From contig WRAC01000010.1 of assembly GCA_009780415.1 (NCBI GenBank), positions 1 to 61,091 on the forward strand: DNA of 61,091 nt. The letters run 5' to 3'. This DNA comes from Defluviitaleaceae bacterium. Its GTDB lineage: Bacteria; Bacillota; Clostridia; Lachnospirales; WRAX01. Under the pieces are notes generated by a model. That model was given only the letters and a program-made list of their open reading frames with translations, was not told where the DNA came from and did no database searches. Position 1 is the first letter of the stretch. Each line of letters starts with the position of its first letter. The position numbers and the translations under genes were made by a program. Shown here piece by piece: positions 52,208-61,091 of this stretch.

Positions 52208-53419
52208 ATGAAGAAACGCAGCATTTTTGCATTGCTCCTGGCGGCTGTTATGATTTTTGCCGTAGCGTGTGAGACAGACGCGCCAGCCGGCTCAGGCGCG
52301 CCAGCCGGCCCTGCGGCCGATGACGGCCCGTTCCCGGGCAAGATCGCCATCGTATCCAGCCCTCTGGACCAGAATGAAGAAGAGTTCCGCTCCGCGGAGC
52401 AGATTGTTGCCAAATACGGCGTTGACAAGGTTTTACACCTTACATACCCCGCCAACTTCATGGCGGAAGCCGAGCAGCTTATAACTATCGTCACATCAGC
52501 GGCAGCTGACCCGGACGTAAGAATCCTCATCCTGAATCAGGCCGTACCGGGTATGATCCCGGCGGTTGACAGGGTTTTGCAAATGCGCGATGACCTGTTC
52601 ATCGTATTTTGCAATCCTCAGGAGGACGCCCCCGAAGTAGGAAAGCGCGCCAACCTGGCCCTTAACCCCGACACCCCCGGCCGCGGTACACTCTTTGCCG
52701 AAGCCGCCCACAACTTTGGAGCCAGCACAATCGTGCACTACAGCTTCCCCCGCCACATGTCTCAGCCCCAGAACGCCGCCCGCCGCAATAACATGGAAGC
52801 GCGTTCCGCTGAGCTTGGCATCGAGTTCATAAACGCCACAGCGCCCGACCCCACCGGTGAAGGCGGCCTCTCCGCCACCCAGCTGTTCATGTACGAGGAT
52901 ATCCCGCGTATGGTCGAAGCTTACGGCCCCGACACCGTTATCTTCGCCACCAACTGCGGAATGCAAACACCAATCCTGAACATGGTTATGGATTATGGAC
53001 TTATGTATGTTGAGCCCTGCTGCCCGTCCCCCTTCCACGCCTTCCCCAACGCGCTGGGCATCGAAGTGCCCCCGGGCATGGGCGATGTTAACTTCGTCAT
53101 CGGTGAAACCACCCGTATTCTGGGAGAGCATGATATGCTAGGCCGCATAGGCAACTGGCCGGTACCCCTTGCGTTCCTGTACACCCACGTTGGCGTTGAG
53201 TACGCCATCCGCGCGGTTAACGGCGAAGTCCCCTATGACGTAATTGACATAGATGTGCTTGCCGAAGTAGTACAGAATTACATCTTTGAAGTCGTAGGTC
53301 AGGATCTCAGCGTTATCCTCAGGCCCTACACCGAGCCTTTCTTCCTTGAAGCGGGACAGGAGCCCGACGTCGTTGTCGATAACTTTATCTGGTTCTTGAT
53401 TGAGCATTTGGTTTATTAA
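52208..53419 (+). CDS. DUF3798-type solute-binding lipoprotein
   Basis: The 403-aa protein has a lipoprotein signal (lipobox FAVAC, Cys 21), a Gly/Ala/Pro linker, and a periplasmic-binding-protein-like fold (IAIVSSPLDQNEEEFRSAEQIV, ILILNQAVPGMIPAVDRV, FVIGETTRILGEHDMLGRIGNWPVP). This is the DUF3798 pattern. It is followed by an RbsA-like ATPase and two permeases, so it is the receptor of a simple-sugar or nucleoside-type importer. A hairpin lies 14 nt after the stop. Confidence 0.88.
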   Translation: MKKRSIFALLLAAVMIFAVACETDAPAGSGAPAGPAADDGPFPGKIAIVSSPLDQNEEEFRSAEQIVAKYGVDKVLHLTYPANFMAEAEQLITIVTSAAADPDVRILILNQAVPGMIPAVDRVLQMRDDLFIVFCNPQEDAPEVGKRANLALNPDTPGRGTLFAEAAHNFGASTIVHYSFPRHMSQPQNAARRNNMEARSAELGIEFINATAPDPTGEGGLSATQLFMYEDIPRMVEAYGPDTVIFATNCGMQTPILNMVMDYGLMYVEPCCPSPFHAFPNALGIEVPPGMGDVNFVIGETTRILGEHDMLGRIGNWPVPLAFLYTHVGVEYAIRAVNGEVPYDVIDIDVLAEVVQNYIFEVVGQDLSVILRPYTEPFFLEAGQEPDVVVDNFIWFLIEHLVY

Positions 53420-53432
53420 TAACGTTTAAACA

Positions 53433-53466
53433 CGGGGCTGTCTCTAGCCGAGACAGCCCCGCTTTT
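53433..53466 (+). terminator. strong intercistronic hairpin after the DUF3798 gene
   Basis: A perfect 12-bp stem CGGGGCTGTCTC/GAGACAGCCCCG with a 5-nt loop, followed by CTTTT. The ATPase of the same transporter follows, so it probably lowers but does not stop read-through. Confidence 0.7.
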
Positions 53467-53501
53467 GCATATTTAGGAATAGGAATCGGGGTTTTTTATG
53501 G

Positions 53502-55181
53502 ATGAGTACTAATTTATTGTCCTTCAAAAATATCACCAAGAATTATTCGGGTAACACTGTTTTAAAAAATGTGAATATCGACATACGAAGCGGGGAGATA
53601 CATGCCCTTGTGGGCGAAAACGGGGCGGGAAAGTCCACGCTTATGAACATTCTGTTCGGTATGCCCGTTATCCACTCGACTGGCGGCTTTGAAGGCGTTA
53701 TGGAGCTGGACGGTAAAGCCGTGGATATCAAATCGCCCTTTCAGGCTATGGACATGGGCGTTGGCATGGTTCATCAGGAATTCATGCTGATCCCCGGTTT
53801 CACTGTTACGGAAAACATAAAGATTAACCGTGAAATCACAAGGGACACCGGTTTGAATAAGGTTACCAAAAAGATTTTTGGCAGCCGTATCCAAACGCTT
53901 GACCGCCCGGCTATGAGCGCCGACGCGGTAAAGGCTCTGGAAACCATGGAAATCGGCATCGAGGAATTCACCGTGGTCAAAGGTATGCCGGTAGGCCACA
54001 TGCAGTTTGTGGAAATAGCACGCGAAATAGACAAAACCAACATCCGCTTGCTGGTGTTGGACGAGCCCACGGCGGTTCTCACCGAATCGGAGGCTGAAAC
54101 GCTGATCCACGCCATGCGGAACCTTGCGAAAAAAGGAATTTCCATTATATTCATCAGCCACCGTTTGGATGAAATCACCGCCGCTTCCGACAGGGTCACG
54201 GTTCTCCGTGACGGCGAGCTGATTATTACAAAGGATACAAAAGATACAAATGTTATAGAACTTGCCGAGCTGATGGTGGGCCGCGGAGTCTCCATAGACA
54301 GGGTTATAGCCGACCGTGCCGGTTCGGGCGACGTTATCCTCACAATAAAGGATCTCCACGTCGCCATGCCCGGCGAACGGGTAAGCGGCGTTGATTTGGA
54401 AGTGAGGAAAGGCGAGATACTGGGCATAGGCGGACTTGCGGGTCAAGGTAAGCTGGGTATTGCAAACGGCCTGATCGGCCTGTATCAAGCCAAGGGCGAG
54501 GTTGTCTTCGATGGTAAGCCGCTGCCTCTGGGCAACGCCAGAAACGCGTTATCCTCAGGTATAGCTTATGTATCGGAGGACCGCAAGGGCGTGGGATTGC
54601 TTCTTGAAGAACCAATCGAGCTGAACATAGCCTTCACCTCTATGCAAATACATAACAAGTTCCTGCAATCCATCGGGCCATTCAGGTTTTACCACGCGCA
54701 ATCCATCCGTGCCAATGCGCGGCAGATGATAGAGGATTTGGACATCCGCTGTACGTCAGCCTTGCAACCGGTGGGCCGGTTGTCTGGCGGCAACCAGCAA
54801 AAGGTATGCGTTGCCCGCGCCCTTACGCAAAAGCCGCGCCTCCTCTTCGTTTCGGAGCCAACACGCGGTATCGACATCGGCGCGAAAAAGCTTATCCTTG
54901 ACTTGCTGCTCAAGCTGGCTGATCAGGGTATGACCATTGTAATGACATCGTCGGAGCTGGCGGAGTTGCGCTCCATCTGTGACCGCATCGCCATCATCTG
55001 TGAGGGGAAAGTCGCCGGTATATTAAAACCCGACGCCCCCGCCGCCGATTTCGGCCTGATGATGTCCGGCGCGGCTGATTTGGTTAAGGAAGAAACAACC
55101 TTCCCCCATGTTATTCCCCCCGATTCCTTTGCAGTCGGCGCGGATTTTGGAAATTTAGGAACGGAAGGAGGGGCGGAGTAA
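53502..55181 (+). CDS. RbsA-like sugar/nucleoside ABC ATPase (two nucleotide-binding domains)
   Basis: The 559-aa protein has two fused ATPase domains. Domain 1 has Walker A GENGAGKST and Walker B LLVLDEPTAVLTE. Domain 2 has a degenerate Walker A (GGLAGQGKLG) but a good LSGGNQQKVCVARAL signature and FVSEPTRGID. This asymmetry is normal in the RbsA/MglA family. ATG 53502 is used; another ATG 4 nt earlier is out of frame. The stop overlaps the next ATG by 1 bp. It energises the two permeases that follow. Confidence 0.93.
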   Translation: MSTNLLSFKNITKNYSGNTVLKNVNIDIRSGEIHALVGENGAGKSTLMNILFGMPVIHSTGGFEGVMELDGKAVDIKSPFQAMDMGVGMVHQEFMLIPGFTVTENIKINREITRDTGLNKVTKKIFGSRIQTLDRPAMSADAVKALETMEIGIEEFTVVKGMPVGHMQFVEIAREIDKTNIRLLVLDEPTAVLTESEAETLIHAMRNLAKKGISIIFISHRLDEITAASDRVTVLRDGELIITKDTKDTNVIELAELMVGRGVSIDRVIADRAGSGDVILTIKDLHVAMPGERVSGVDLEVRKGEILGIGGLAGQGKLGIANGLIGLYQAKGEVVFDGKPLPLGNARNALSSGIAYVSEDRKGVGLLLEEPIELNIAFTSMQIHNKFLQSIGPFRFYHAQSIRANARQMIEDLDIRCTSALQPVGRLSGGNQQKVCVARALTQKPRLLFVSEPTRGIDIGAKKLILDLLLKLADQGMTIVMTSSELAELRSICDRIAIICEGKVAGILKPDAPAADFGLMMSGAADLVKEETTFPHVIPPDSFAVGADFGNLGTEGGAE

Positions 55182-56248
55182 TGGACACGGTTGAAAAAAG
55201 CACATTCTCCTTAAAATCTTTAGTAAGCCGTATAAACGTCCCTACGTTAATAGTATTGGTTTTCTGGATTTTTATCATGATCCTGGGCGTTATCAACAAC
55301 GTTAGCCTTACCTCCATGATAACGGACTCCATAGGCCGTTTCGGGGCTTTGGGAATACTCTCGCTGGCAATGGTTCCGTCGATCCAGTCGGGTACCGGCC
55401 CGAACTTTGCCCTGCCCATAGGCATGGTATGCGGACTGCTGGGGATGGTATGCGCCATCCAGTTCGGGTTCACAAGCTGGGGCTGGTTGATTATATCCAT
55501 TTTACTGTCTGTTGTGTTTGCCTGTATCATCGGATACGGATACGGCATTCTGATGAACGCGGTAAAAGGCTCGGAAATGACCATCGCAACATATACGGGC
55601 TGGGCGTTTGTCTGGCTGTTCAGCATGTTATGGGTTATACTGCCCTTTACTGACTTAAGGCTGCGCCTGCCCCTTGGACAGGGTCTCAGGCAGGATATCC
55701 AGCTTGCGGGTATAAACGCCAGGAATATCCTGACCAATTCCCTTTCATTCGATATCAACGGCATATTCATACCCACAGGGATGATTTTGTTCTTCTTCCT
55801 ATGCTGCTTTTTGGTATGGATGTTTATGCGGTCGAAAAAAGGCATTGCCATAACTGCGGGCGGCACAAACCCCATGTTCGCCGGTGCCGCCGGCCTGCAC
55901 GTAAACAGGAACCGCATATACGCCGGCATGTTGTCAATGGTTCTGGGAGCGGTAGGTACCGTAATATACGCCCAGCATTTCGGATTCATACAGTTGTACC
56001 TGTTCCCAATGATGTTTGCTTTTATCGCGGTTGCCGCCGTTATGATAGGCGGGGCCACGGTACGCCGGGCTAACATAACCCACGTCATTGTAGGAGTGCT
56101 GATCTTTCAGGGACTTTCGGCTAATATGGCTCCCGTCGCGAACGCTATGTTCCCCGGTACCGATATACCCGAAGCCCTGCGCACAATAGTTCAGAACGGC
56201 ATAATCTTATACGCGCTGATGCACGCGAAGGGAGGCGGCGGTAAATGA
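55181..56248 (+). CDS. sugar/nucleoside ABC permease (BPD_transp_2 type), first
   Basis: The 355-aa membrane protein has about nine helices and the family motifs TIATYTGWAFVWLFSML, AGGTNPMFAGAAGLHVNRNR and AVMIGGATVRRANITHVIVG. Such permeases belong to the RbsC/BmpA-associated branch, not the EAA-loop type. It overlaps the ATPase gene by 1 bp and the second permease by 4 bp, so the operon is tightly coupled. Confidence 0.9.
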   Translation: MDTVEKSTFSLKSLVSRINVPTLIVLVFWIFIMILGVINNVSLTSMITDSIGRFGALGILSLAMVPSIQSGTGPNFALPIGMVCGLLGMVCAIQFGFTSWGWLIISILLSVVFACIIGYGYGILMNAVKGSEMTIATYTGWAFVWLFSMLWVILPFTDLRLRLPLGQGLRQDIQLAGINARNILTNSLSFDINGIFIPTGMILFFFLCCFLVWMFMRSKKGIAITAGGTNPMFAGAAGLHVNRNRIYAGMLSMVLGAVGTVIYAQHFGFIQLYLFPMMFAFIAVAAVMIGGATVRRANITHVIVGVLIFQGLSANMAPVANAMFPGTDIPEALRTIVQNGIILYALMHAKGGGGK

Positions 56249-57738
56249 ATAACTCAAACAGCGAGAGAATCAAAGCCTTCCTGTTGGATAATATTGTCGT
56301 CATACTCTTCCTGGGCATAGCCATCTTTGGTATAACGGCCTCAGGCGGCGGCATTACGGGCAACTACACGGTGTATTTCATCAGCTTTTTCAGTGAATTG
56401 ATTGAAAGGGTATTCCGCAACAGCTTCCTTGTCATATCACTGATGATCCCGGTAATAGCGGGTCTTGGGCTTAACTTCGGTATAGTCATAGGCGCCATAG
56501 CCGCGCAGTCCGTTATACTTCTACTGCGTTACCATCAGTTTTACCTCGAAATGAGCGGTATTGCGGAATTTTTATTGGCGCTCCTGCTGTCTTTGCCTCT
56601 TGCGATACTGTTCGGCTGGCTTACGGGCAAGCTCTACAACAAGGTACGCGGTCAGGAAATGATAGCGGGCATGATTGTAAGCTACTTCGCCGCCGGTGTG
56701 TACAACCTCGTATTCCTGTTCATCGTGGGTTATGTCATTGAGGTGGATAAGCTTAATCCCATCATCGCCCCCGCGAATTTGGAAGGTTTAGCGGTAGGCG
56801 TACGCATGACGGTGGATATGGGTGTTATGACGGGCGCGATAGACAACATCATACGCATACCGTTTATGTTCTTTATCATGATCTGCGCCATTACTATGGC
56901 ATGTTACATCGTTTTTACCCAAGTACGCAAGTTTAACCGGGACAGAAAAGTCTTGCTTTCCCCATTGTGCGCACTGGTTTTTATAACGGCAATCGTTGTG
57001 TGGAACGGGCTTGGGTCTATGAACAGAGTAGCTGCGGTATTGGGTTTTCTTGGCGTTGCGGCGCAAATGTGCTTTCTCCTTTATTTCACCTTCAGGCATA
57101 AACGCGAGAACCCTGATTATACCGTGCAAAACAAGGCTTCATTGAGCTTCAACTGCGTCCTGTGCAGCGGTATGATGCTGTGGGCGGTTTACAACATCAT
57201 AATGAACACATTTATGATGCGCGTACGCCAGGCCCCCTTCGCAACCGCCCTGCTGTTCGCCGTCCTGTTCATATTCCTGAGCTATATAATGAAAACCAAG
57301 CTTGGGCAGGACTTCCGCGCTGTAGGCCAAAGTCAGCACATTGCCGAAGTCTCGGGCATAAACGTAAAACGCACCCGTATCATAGCCACCATCTTCTCCA
57401 CTGTGCTTGCCGCATGGGGTATGGTTATCTTCTTGCAAAACATGGGTACGCTTACCACTTATGACAGTCACCGCCATGTAGGCTTCTTCTCAGTCGCGGC
57501 TATTCTGGTAGGCGGCGCGTCCACATCCAGAGCCAACCTCCGCAACGTTATCACCGGTCTCATCCTGTTCCACGCCATGACCATTGTCACACCCGATATC
57601 GCCCGCATCTTCTTCGGGGACACCCCGGGTGTGGCCGAATATTTACGCTCCTTCATGGTTTACGGCGTAATCGGACTTGCCTTGGGTTTGTATGTATGGA
57701 AAACGTTAAAAGCGAGCCAAAGTCAGAATTCATTGTAA
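56245..57738 (+). CDS. sugar/nucleoside ABC permease (BPD_transp_2 type), second
   Basis: The 497-aa permease has about ten helices, a RGQEMIAGMIVSYFAAGVYN motif, AVGQSQHIAEVSGINVKRTR and ILVGGASTSRANLRN, as in the longer partner permeases of DUF3798/BMP importers. It contains a cytoplasmic-type insertion (about 230-300) absent from short RbsC proteins. It is the last gene before a strong terminator. Confidence 0.9.
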   Translation: MNNSNSERIKAFLLDNIVVILFLGIAIFGITASGGGITGNYTVYFISFFSELIERVFRNSFLVISLMIPVIAGLGLNFGIVIGAIAAQSVILLLRYHQFYLEMSGIAEFLLALLLSLPLAILFGWLTGKLYNKVRGQEMIAGMIVSYFAAGVYNLVFLFIVGYVIEVDKLNPIIAPANLEGLAVGVRMTVDMGVMTGAIDNIIRIPFMFFIMICAITMACYIVFTQVRKFNRDRKVLLSPLCALVFITAIVVWNGLGSMNRVAAVLGFLGVAAQMCFLLYFTFRHKRENPDYTVQNKASLSFNCVLCSGMMLWAVYNIIMNTFMMRVRQAPFATALLFAVLFIFLSYIMKTKLGQDFRAVGQSQHIAEVSGINVKRTRIIATIFSTVLAAWGMVIFLQNMGTLTTYDSHRHVGFFSVAAILVGGASTSRANLRNVITGLILFHAMTIVTPDIARIFFGDTPGVAEYLRSFMVYGVIGLALGLYVWKTLKASQSQNSL

Positions 57739-57745
57739 TAAACGT

Positions 57746-57775
57746 AAGGGACGCCCCGAAAGCGTCCCTTTTTTT
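57746..57775 (+). terminator. intrinsic terminator ending the DUF3798 operon
   Basis: A perfect 9-bp stem AAGGGACGC/GCGTCCCTT with a 7-nt loop, then a run of seven Ts. It lies between convergent genes. Confidence 0.9.
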
Positions 57776-57782
57776 GCAATAC

Positions 57783-60700
57783 TTATGCGAACACCAATTC
57801 CAATGTTTTTATTTCATATGGCTTAAATTCAACGGTGAACTCTTTCGCATTCTCCGCAATCAAGGCCTTGCGGTCCTCAAGGCAGTTTGTCTCATAAACC
57901 TCGGCGGAATAGCGGCTGACCGTAACCGTCACATTTGAACGCGTATTCTCAAACTCATACATACGCACAATCACGCTTTCATTGCTTTCGGCTTTCTTTA
58001 CGGTCTCAATCATAATATTCGGGTGGTCAACGTTTATAAAGCTAAAACACCCGGGAAGGCCCGCGCCCGGACCCGCCGCCGGCGCGATATAGGCTGGAAC
58101 ATTTAGATTATGCGCCTCGTGCACCGTCCCGCCGATTTGCCAGTAGCCAGAATGCGGCAGCAGCGAATAAGTGAAGAAATGCTCCTCCTGATCCGTTTCG
58201 GGATAAGGTTCAATGCCGGATTTTATTAGTGTTAAAGCGATAACGCCGTCATGGATGGCGTGACCGTACTTGCAATCGTTCAGTATACTTACGCCAAAGC
58301 CGCCTTCCGAAAGGTCGGCCCATTTATGCGCACAGGTCTCAAACCGCGCTTCGTCCCAGCTTGTGTTTGAGTGCGTGGGGCGCGTTACATTGCCGAATTG
58401 GATGTCGTACGCGGCATGAGGCGATTTGATGTCGGTTATAAAGCGGGTCTTCAACAGGAGCTGACTCTGCTTCCAATCAACATAGCTTTCAAAGTCTATA
58501 CGCGGCGATTTGGCATAGAAATGAATTTTCTGCCGGATTACGCTTTGCAGGAACCTGCGCTCGATATGCAGAACGGCGCGGACGGGGCCGCGTTCAAGCC
58601 ATTCGACGGTAACGGTATCGTCCACAAGCCAACTTTTTTCCGTGTAATACACATCAATATCCCAGTTATCGTAGGTCATCGGCTTGTCCTCGTAAACGCG
58701 CAGCTCATTGCCTAAGCCAAAAAGAACATCCCGCCCGCTTTCTTTATGGAAAAGCCTCGATATAAAGCCGTTTTCATCAAATTCAACATTATAAAAAGGC
58801 GTGTCGATTTTCAAGCCGTCGATAACAAGCTTGTTCTCAATCGTTTCTTTATCTGCGAAACTAAGGCCCAAAGCGCCCTTCGCGGGCATTCCCTCAATAA
58901 AGGCCACGGTTTTGCCGTCGTGGGTTTTTTGAAGGTTGAATGTATTACCCATAGAGTCTGTCAAAGCTTCGGCGTCTACGCCATCCATGATGACAATGTC
59001 GTTTCGGTCAAAGCCCAGCGTGTTTACCGCGGCAATATTACCGGAAACTCGCAAAGCCGCCCCGTCAAGACGCTCCGCCAGCAAGCCCCGCGCGCTTGAG
59101 TCCAGAGCGGTGTACTCATCTCTTGTTACGTCGTAAACCTCTTTAATAGACGTACCGGGCAGGATATCATGGAACTGGTTCAGCAAGAGCGTTTCCCACA
59201 TAGAGTCAAGCTCCGTTTTTGGATAAGGCTTATTTTCCGCAAGAATCGAAATAAACTCCAAGTCCTGGAGCAGCAGCTCACCTTTGCGGTTTGAGCGTTT
59301 ATTCCGCGCCATGGATGTGTATGTACCTCGATGATACTCAAAGTACAGTTCACCCACCCATTTTGGCAATTTGTTATTATCTTTAACTCTGTCAAACAAT
59401 TCGTCAAAGTACTGCCTGGAATCGGCAAAACGTACCTTTGGTGAGCCTTTCACGCCTTTCATCATACGCAGGCCCGTCTCAATCATTTCACGCGTAGGGC
59501 CGCCGCCGCCGTCGCCAAATCCGTATGAAATCAACACATCGTTGTTAAATTCCTTCTGTTGGTAACGGTCCCACGCGCCCATAACGTCGTTGGGATGCAG
59601 GTTGCCGTTGTATGTTGTAAAATAGCGCTCCATCGGGTTTTCAGCGCCGGTAGTGGTGATCATATGGGTAAAGACCTCGCTGCCGTCTATGCCGCGCCAG
59701 TAAAATGTGTCGAAGGGCATACGGTTCCACTGATTCCAGCTCAGCTTAGTCGTCATGAAATATTCCACGCCGCATAGCTTCATTATTTGGGGCAAGGCCG
59801 CGCTGTAGCCGAAAACGTCGGGCAGCCACAGGATTTTGCTGTCCACGTCAAATTCATCCGCGAAAAACTTCTTGCCATAAATAAATTGCCGCACTAGTGA
59901 TTCGCCTGATGTGAGGTTGCAATCGGCCTCCAGCCACATTCCGCCTTCTGTCTCCCAACGATGCTCCCGGGCGCGTTCCTTAATCCGCTCATAGAGCGCG
60001 GGCTGATGTTCCTTTACGAATTTATATAGTTGGGGTTGGCTGGACATAAATACATAATCAGGGTATTCCTCCATATATTTCAAAACCGTCGCAAAGCTGC
60101 GCACGGCTTTCTGGCGCGTCTGGCGCACCGTCCACCACCAGGCCACGTCAATATGCGTATGCCCCACGCAGGTGGCGATTACGTCATCGTACCCCGCAAG
60201 TTTCGTATAAATCTCCTCGCCGGCGATTTCCAACGCCCTGTCTACAGACGCATAAAACCTATCGCTGTACGGTTCACGCAAATCTATGGCATTCAACGTC
60301 TTTTCCAGCGCGACTTCAAGATCAATCCGTACTTTATCGTCTTTGTCAAGGCGGTTAATGATCCTTACCGGAACAAGCAAATCATAGTAGAGCTGTGTAA
60401 TAATTGGCGAAATCTCGGCAATTTTCGCGGTAAGCTCAAGCCCGGAAAGGGTTGTGCCCGTATATCCTTGCAAGTCCACACGGTATTTATGCCCCGTCTT
60501 TGCATGATCCGTGATAAATACATCGGTATGGTTTACATCAAGCCCGCATTCGGCGCGCCCGTCCAGATACGCCAGAAATTGCGGATTTTTGGCATCCCAT
60601 CCCGTGGCTTGTGTAGCGAAAATCAACGACATCGGCTTACCGTCAAAGCTTTCCGGCACCGTTATTTCCGCCGAGAACCAACTATTTTTATCGCTCCCCG

Positions 60701-60878
60701 ACCATTTTTCCTTATCCGGGCAAAAATCGCGGTAAGGTTCCGATGCGTTGTCTACCGCTTCCGACGACCAATAAAGCCCGTCTTTGATTCTCCAGCCCTT
60801 TACATCCGCACTTTGCACTGTCATAAGCCGCAAAAGTCCGTTACAAATAACCTCTGCTCTTTCCTTACGGTAACGCAT
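57783..60878 (-). CDS. alpha-mannosidase, GH38
   Basis: The 1031-aa enzyme hydrolyses alpha-mannosides, typically cytoplasmic in bacteria; no signal peptide is present. The N-terminal beta domain (1-230) is followed by the GH38 catalytic domain with HTHIDVAWWW (zinc ligands His242 and Asp244) and LPDVFGYSAALPQ, where Asp354 is the nucleophile. The FHDILPGTSI region and a C-terminal beta-sandwich then follow. Length is normal. A GAGGG site lies before the ATG and a near-consensus promoter upstream. It faces the DUF3798 operon end-to-end, and may process what that operon imports, though this is a guess. Confidence 0.95.
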   Translation of the reverse strand: MRYRKERAEVICNGLLRLMTVQSADVKGWRIKDGLYWSSEAVDNASEPYRDFCPDKEKWSGSDKNSWFSAEITVPESFDGKPMSLIFATQATGWDAKNPQFLAYLDGRAECGLDVNHTDVFITDHAKTGHKYRVDLQGYTGTTLSGLELTAKIAEISPIITQLYYDLLVPVRIINRLDKDDKVRIDLEVALEKTLNAIDLREPYSDRFYASVDRALEIAGEEIYTKLAGYDDVIATCVGHTHIDVAWWWTVRQTRQKAVRSFATVLKYMEEYPDYVFMSSQPQLYKFVKEHQPALYERIKERAREHRWETEGGMWLEADCNLTSGESLVRQFIYGKKFFADEFDVDSKILWLPDVFGYSAALPQIMKLCGVEYFMTTKLSWNQWNRMPFDTFYWRGIDGSEVFTHMITTTGAENPMERYFTTYNGNLHPNDVMGAWDRYQQKEFNNDVLISYGFGDGGGGPTREMIETGLRMMKGVKGSPKVRFADSRQYFDELFDRVKDNNKLPKWVGELYFEYHRGTYTSMARNKRSNRKGELLLQDLEFISILAENKPYPKTELDSMWETLLLNQFHDILPGTSIKEVYDVTRDEYTALDSSARGLLAERLDGAALRVSGNIAAVNTLGFDRNDIVIMDGVDAEALTDSMGNTFNLQKTHDGKTVAFIEGMPAKGALGLSFADKETIENKLVIDGLKIDTPFYNVEFDENGFISRLFHKESGRDVLFGLGNELRVYEDKPMTYDNWDIDVYYTEKSWLVDDTVTVEWLERGPVRAVLHIERRFLQSVIRQKIHFYAKSPRIDFESYVDWKQSQLLLKTRFITDIKSPHAAYDIQFGNVTRPTHSNTSWDEARFETCAHKWADLSEGGFGVSILNDCKYGHAIHDGVIALTLIKSGIEPYPETDQEEHFFTYSLLPHSGYWQIGGTVHEAHNLNVPAYIAPAAGPGAGLPGCFSFINVDHPNIMIETVKKAESNESVIVRMYEFENTRSNVTVTVSRYSAEVYETNCLEDRKALIAENAKEFTVEFKPYEIKTLELVFA

Positions 60879-60920
60879 TTAATCAACCCTCTATATTTAT
60901 TTTAGGAGATAGATGGTTCA

Positions 60921-60949
60921 ATACTACCATGAATGTTATTGATTGGCAA
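60921..60949 (-). promoter_or_regulatory. promoter of the alpha-mannosidase gene
   Basis: On the minus strand TTGCCA (60944-60949) and TAGTAT (60921-60926) are 17 bp apart, about 45 nt before the start. The rest of the terminal stretch (60950-61091) shows no gene I can support. Confidence 0.65.
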
Positions 60950-61091
60950 GGCTTAATCGGGGGAGCGACACGGCTTACGCATGAAAACTTATAAACCAGC
61001 CGAAAGAATGACATCAGCCATAAAATCGGCATCATACTGACATTTGCGCCGTTTACGAGCAAGGCTCATTTTTGTTGTTGTCGGGAAAACC

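Noticed and set aside
53562-54488. 308-codon and 217-codon open frames on the minus strand
   Set aside because: Both are antisense to the RbsA-like ATPase with intact Walker and signature motifs; they are coding shadows.
55111-56088. 325-codon open frame on the minus strand
   Set aside because: It is antisense to a clear ABC permease gene; its translation has no recognisable family features.

Overview
The window looks like a chromosomal segment from an anaerobic, Gram-positive-type bacterium of the Bacillota, most likely Clostridia. The reasons are strong GGAGG ribosome-binding sites, near-consensus TTGACA/TATAAT promoters, LplABC-type sugar importers, a LytTR-DUF3021-ABC operon, GNAT/DUF1905/methyltransferase accessory genes, and a large COG1361-like surface protein paired with a MacB-like permease. 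Base composition appears close to balanced, except for an AT-rich accessory stretch near 42-44.7 kb. No rRNA, tRNA, CRISPR array or complete transposase gene was seen. The species is not identified.

Layout. 0-7 kb: the start of purF and a phosphohexomutase (minus strand), yajC, a secreted six-repeat protein, a stand-alone homocysteine S-methyltransferase domain, and a QueG-like iron-sulfur protein. 6.8-11.6 kb: a KDPG/KHG aldolase fused to a VOC-like domain, followed by a complete LplBCA-type sugar importer. 11.6-13.3 kb: purE-purK. 13.5-20.5 kb: an XRE regulator, then an ABC ATPase, a 1385-aa repetitive extracytoplasmic protein and a MacB-like permease. 20.4-24.3 kb (minus): SRPBCC, nitroreductase, GNAT and DUF1905 genes, and a methyltransferase preceded by a 230-nt leader with a 30-codon upstream ORF and an intrinsic terminator. 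24.3-29.9 kb (minus): a pectin-oligosaccharide operon of two permeases, a binding protein, a PL22-like lyase and a GH105-like hydrolase. 30-34.2 kb: LytTR regulator, DUF3021 protein, large FtsX-type permease and ATPase. 34.2-35.7 kb (minus): OsmC and a URO-D family protein. 35.8-41.5 kb: a first Opp/Dpp operon carrying two single-base frameshifts and a palindromic repeat. 41.6-44.7 kb: an accessory stretch with a truncated ABC-2 permease and an HD-domain protein. 44.7-52 kb: an intact second Opp/Dpp operon followed by a GH51 arabinofuranosidase. 52-57.7 kb: a DUF3798 binding protein with an RbsA-like ATPase and two permeases. 57.8-60.9 kb (minus): a GH38 alpha-mannosidase.

How the genes work together. 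Most of the window serves uptake and breakdown of plant-type polysaccharides. Three carbohydrate-type importers, and probably the second Opp system, bring in oligosaccharides that cytoplasmic GH105, PL22, GH51 and GH38 enzymes would cut; the KDPG aldolase would take the uronate product into central metabolism. Every one of the five solute-binding-protein genes is followed within 30 nt by a strong hairpin, which suggests a shared way of raising binding-protein mRNA relative to its neighbours.

The most interesting items are: the leader-peptide/attenuator upstream of the methyltransferase at 24.0-24.3 kb; a three-copy palindromic repeat family (6695, 40399, 52040); the ATPase / giant repeat protein / permease module at 14.1-20.5 kb; the HD-domain protein in the AT-rich stretch; the divergent promoters sharing one -35 box at 35.8 kb; and a 21-bp-spaced direct repeat upstream of the LytTR operon.
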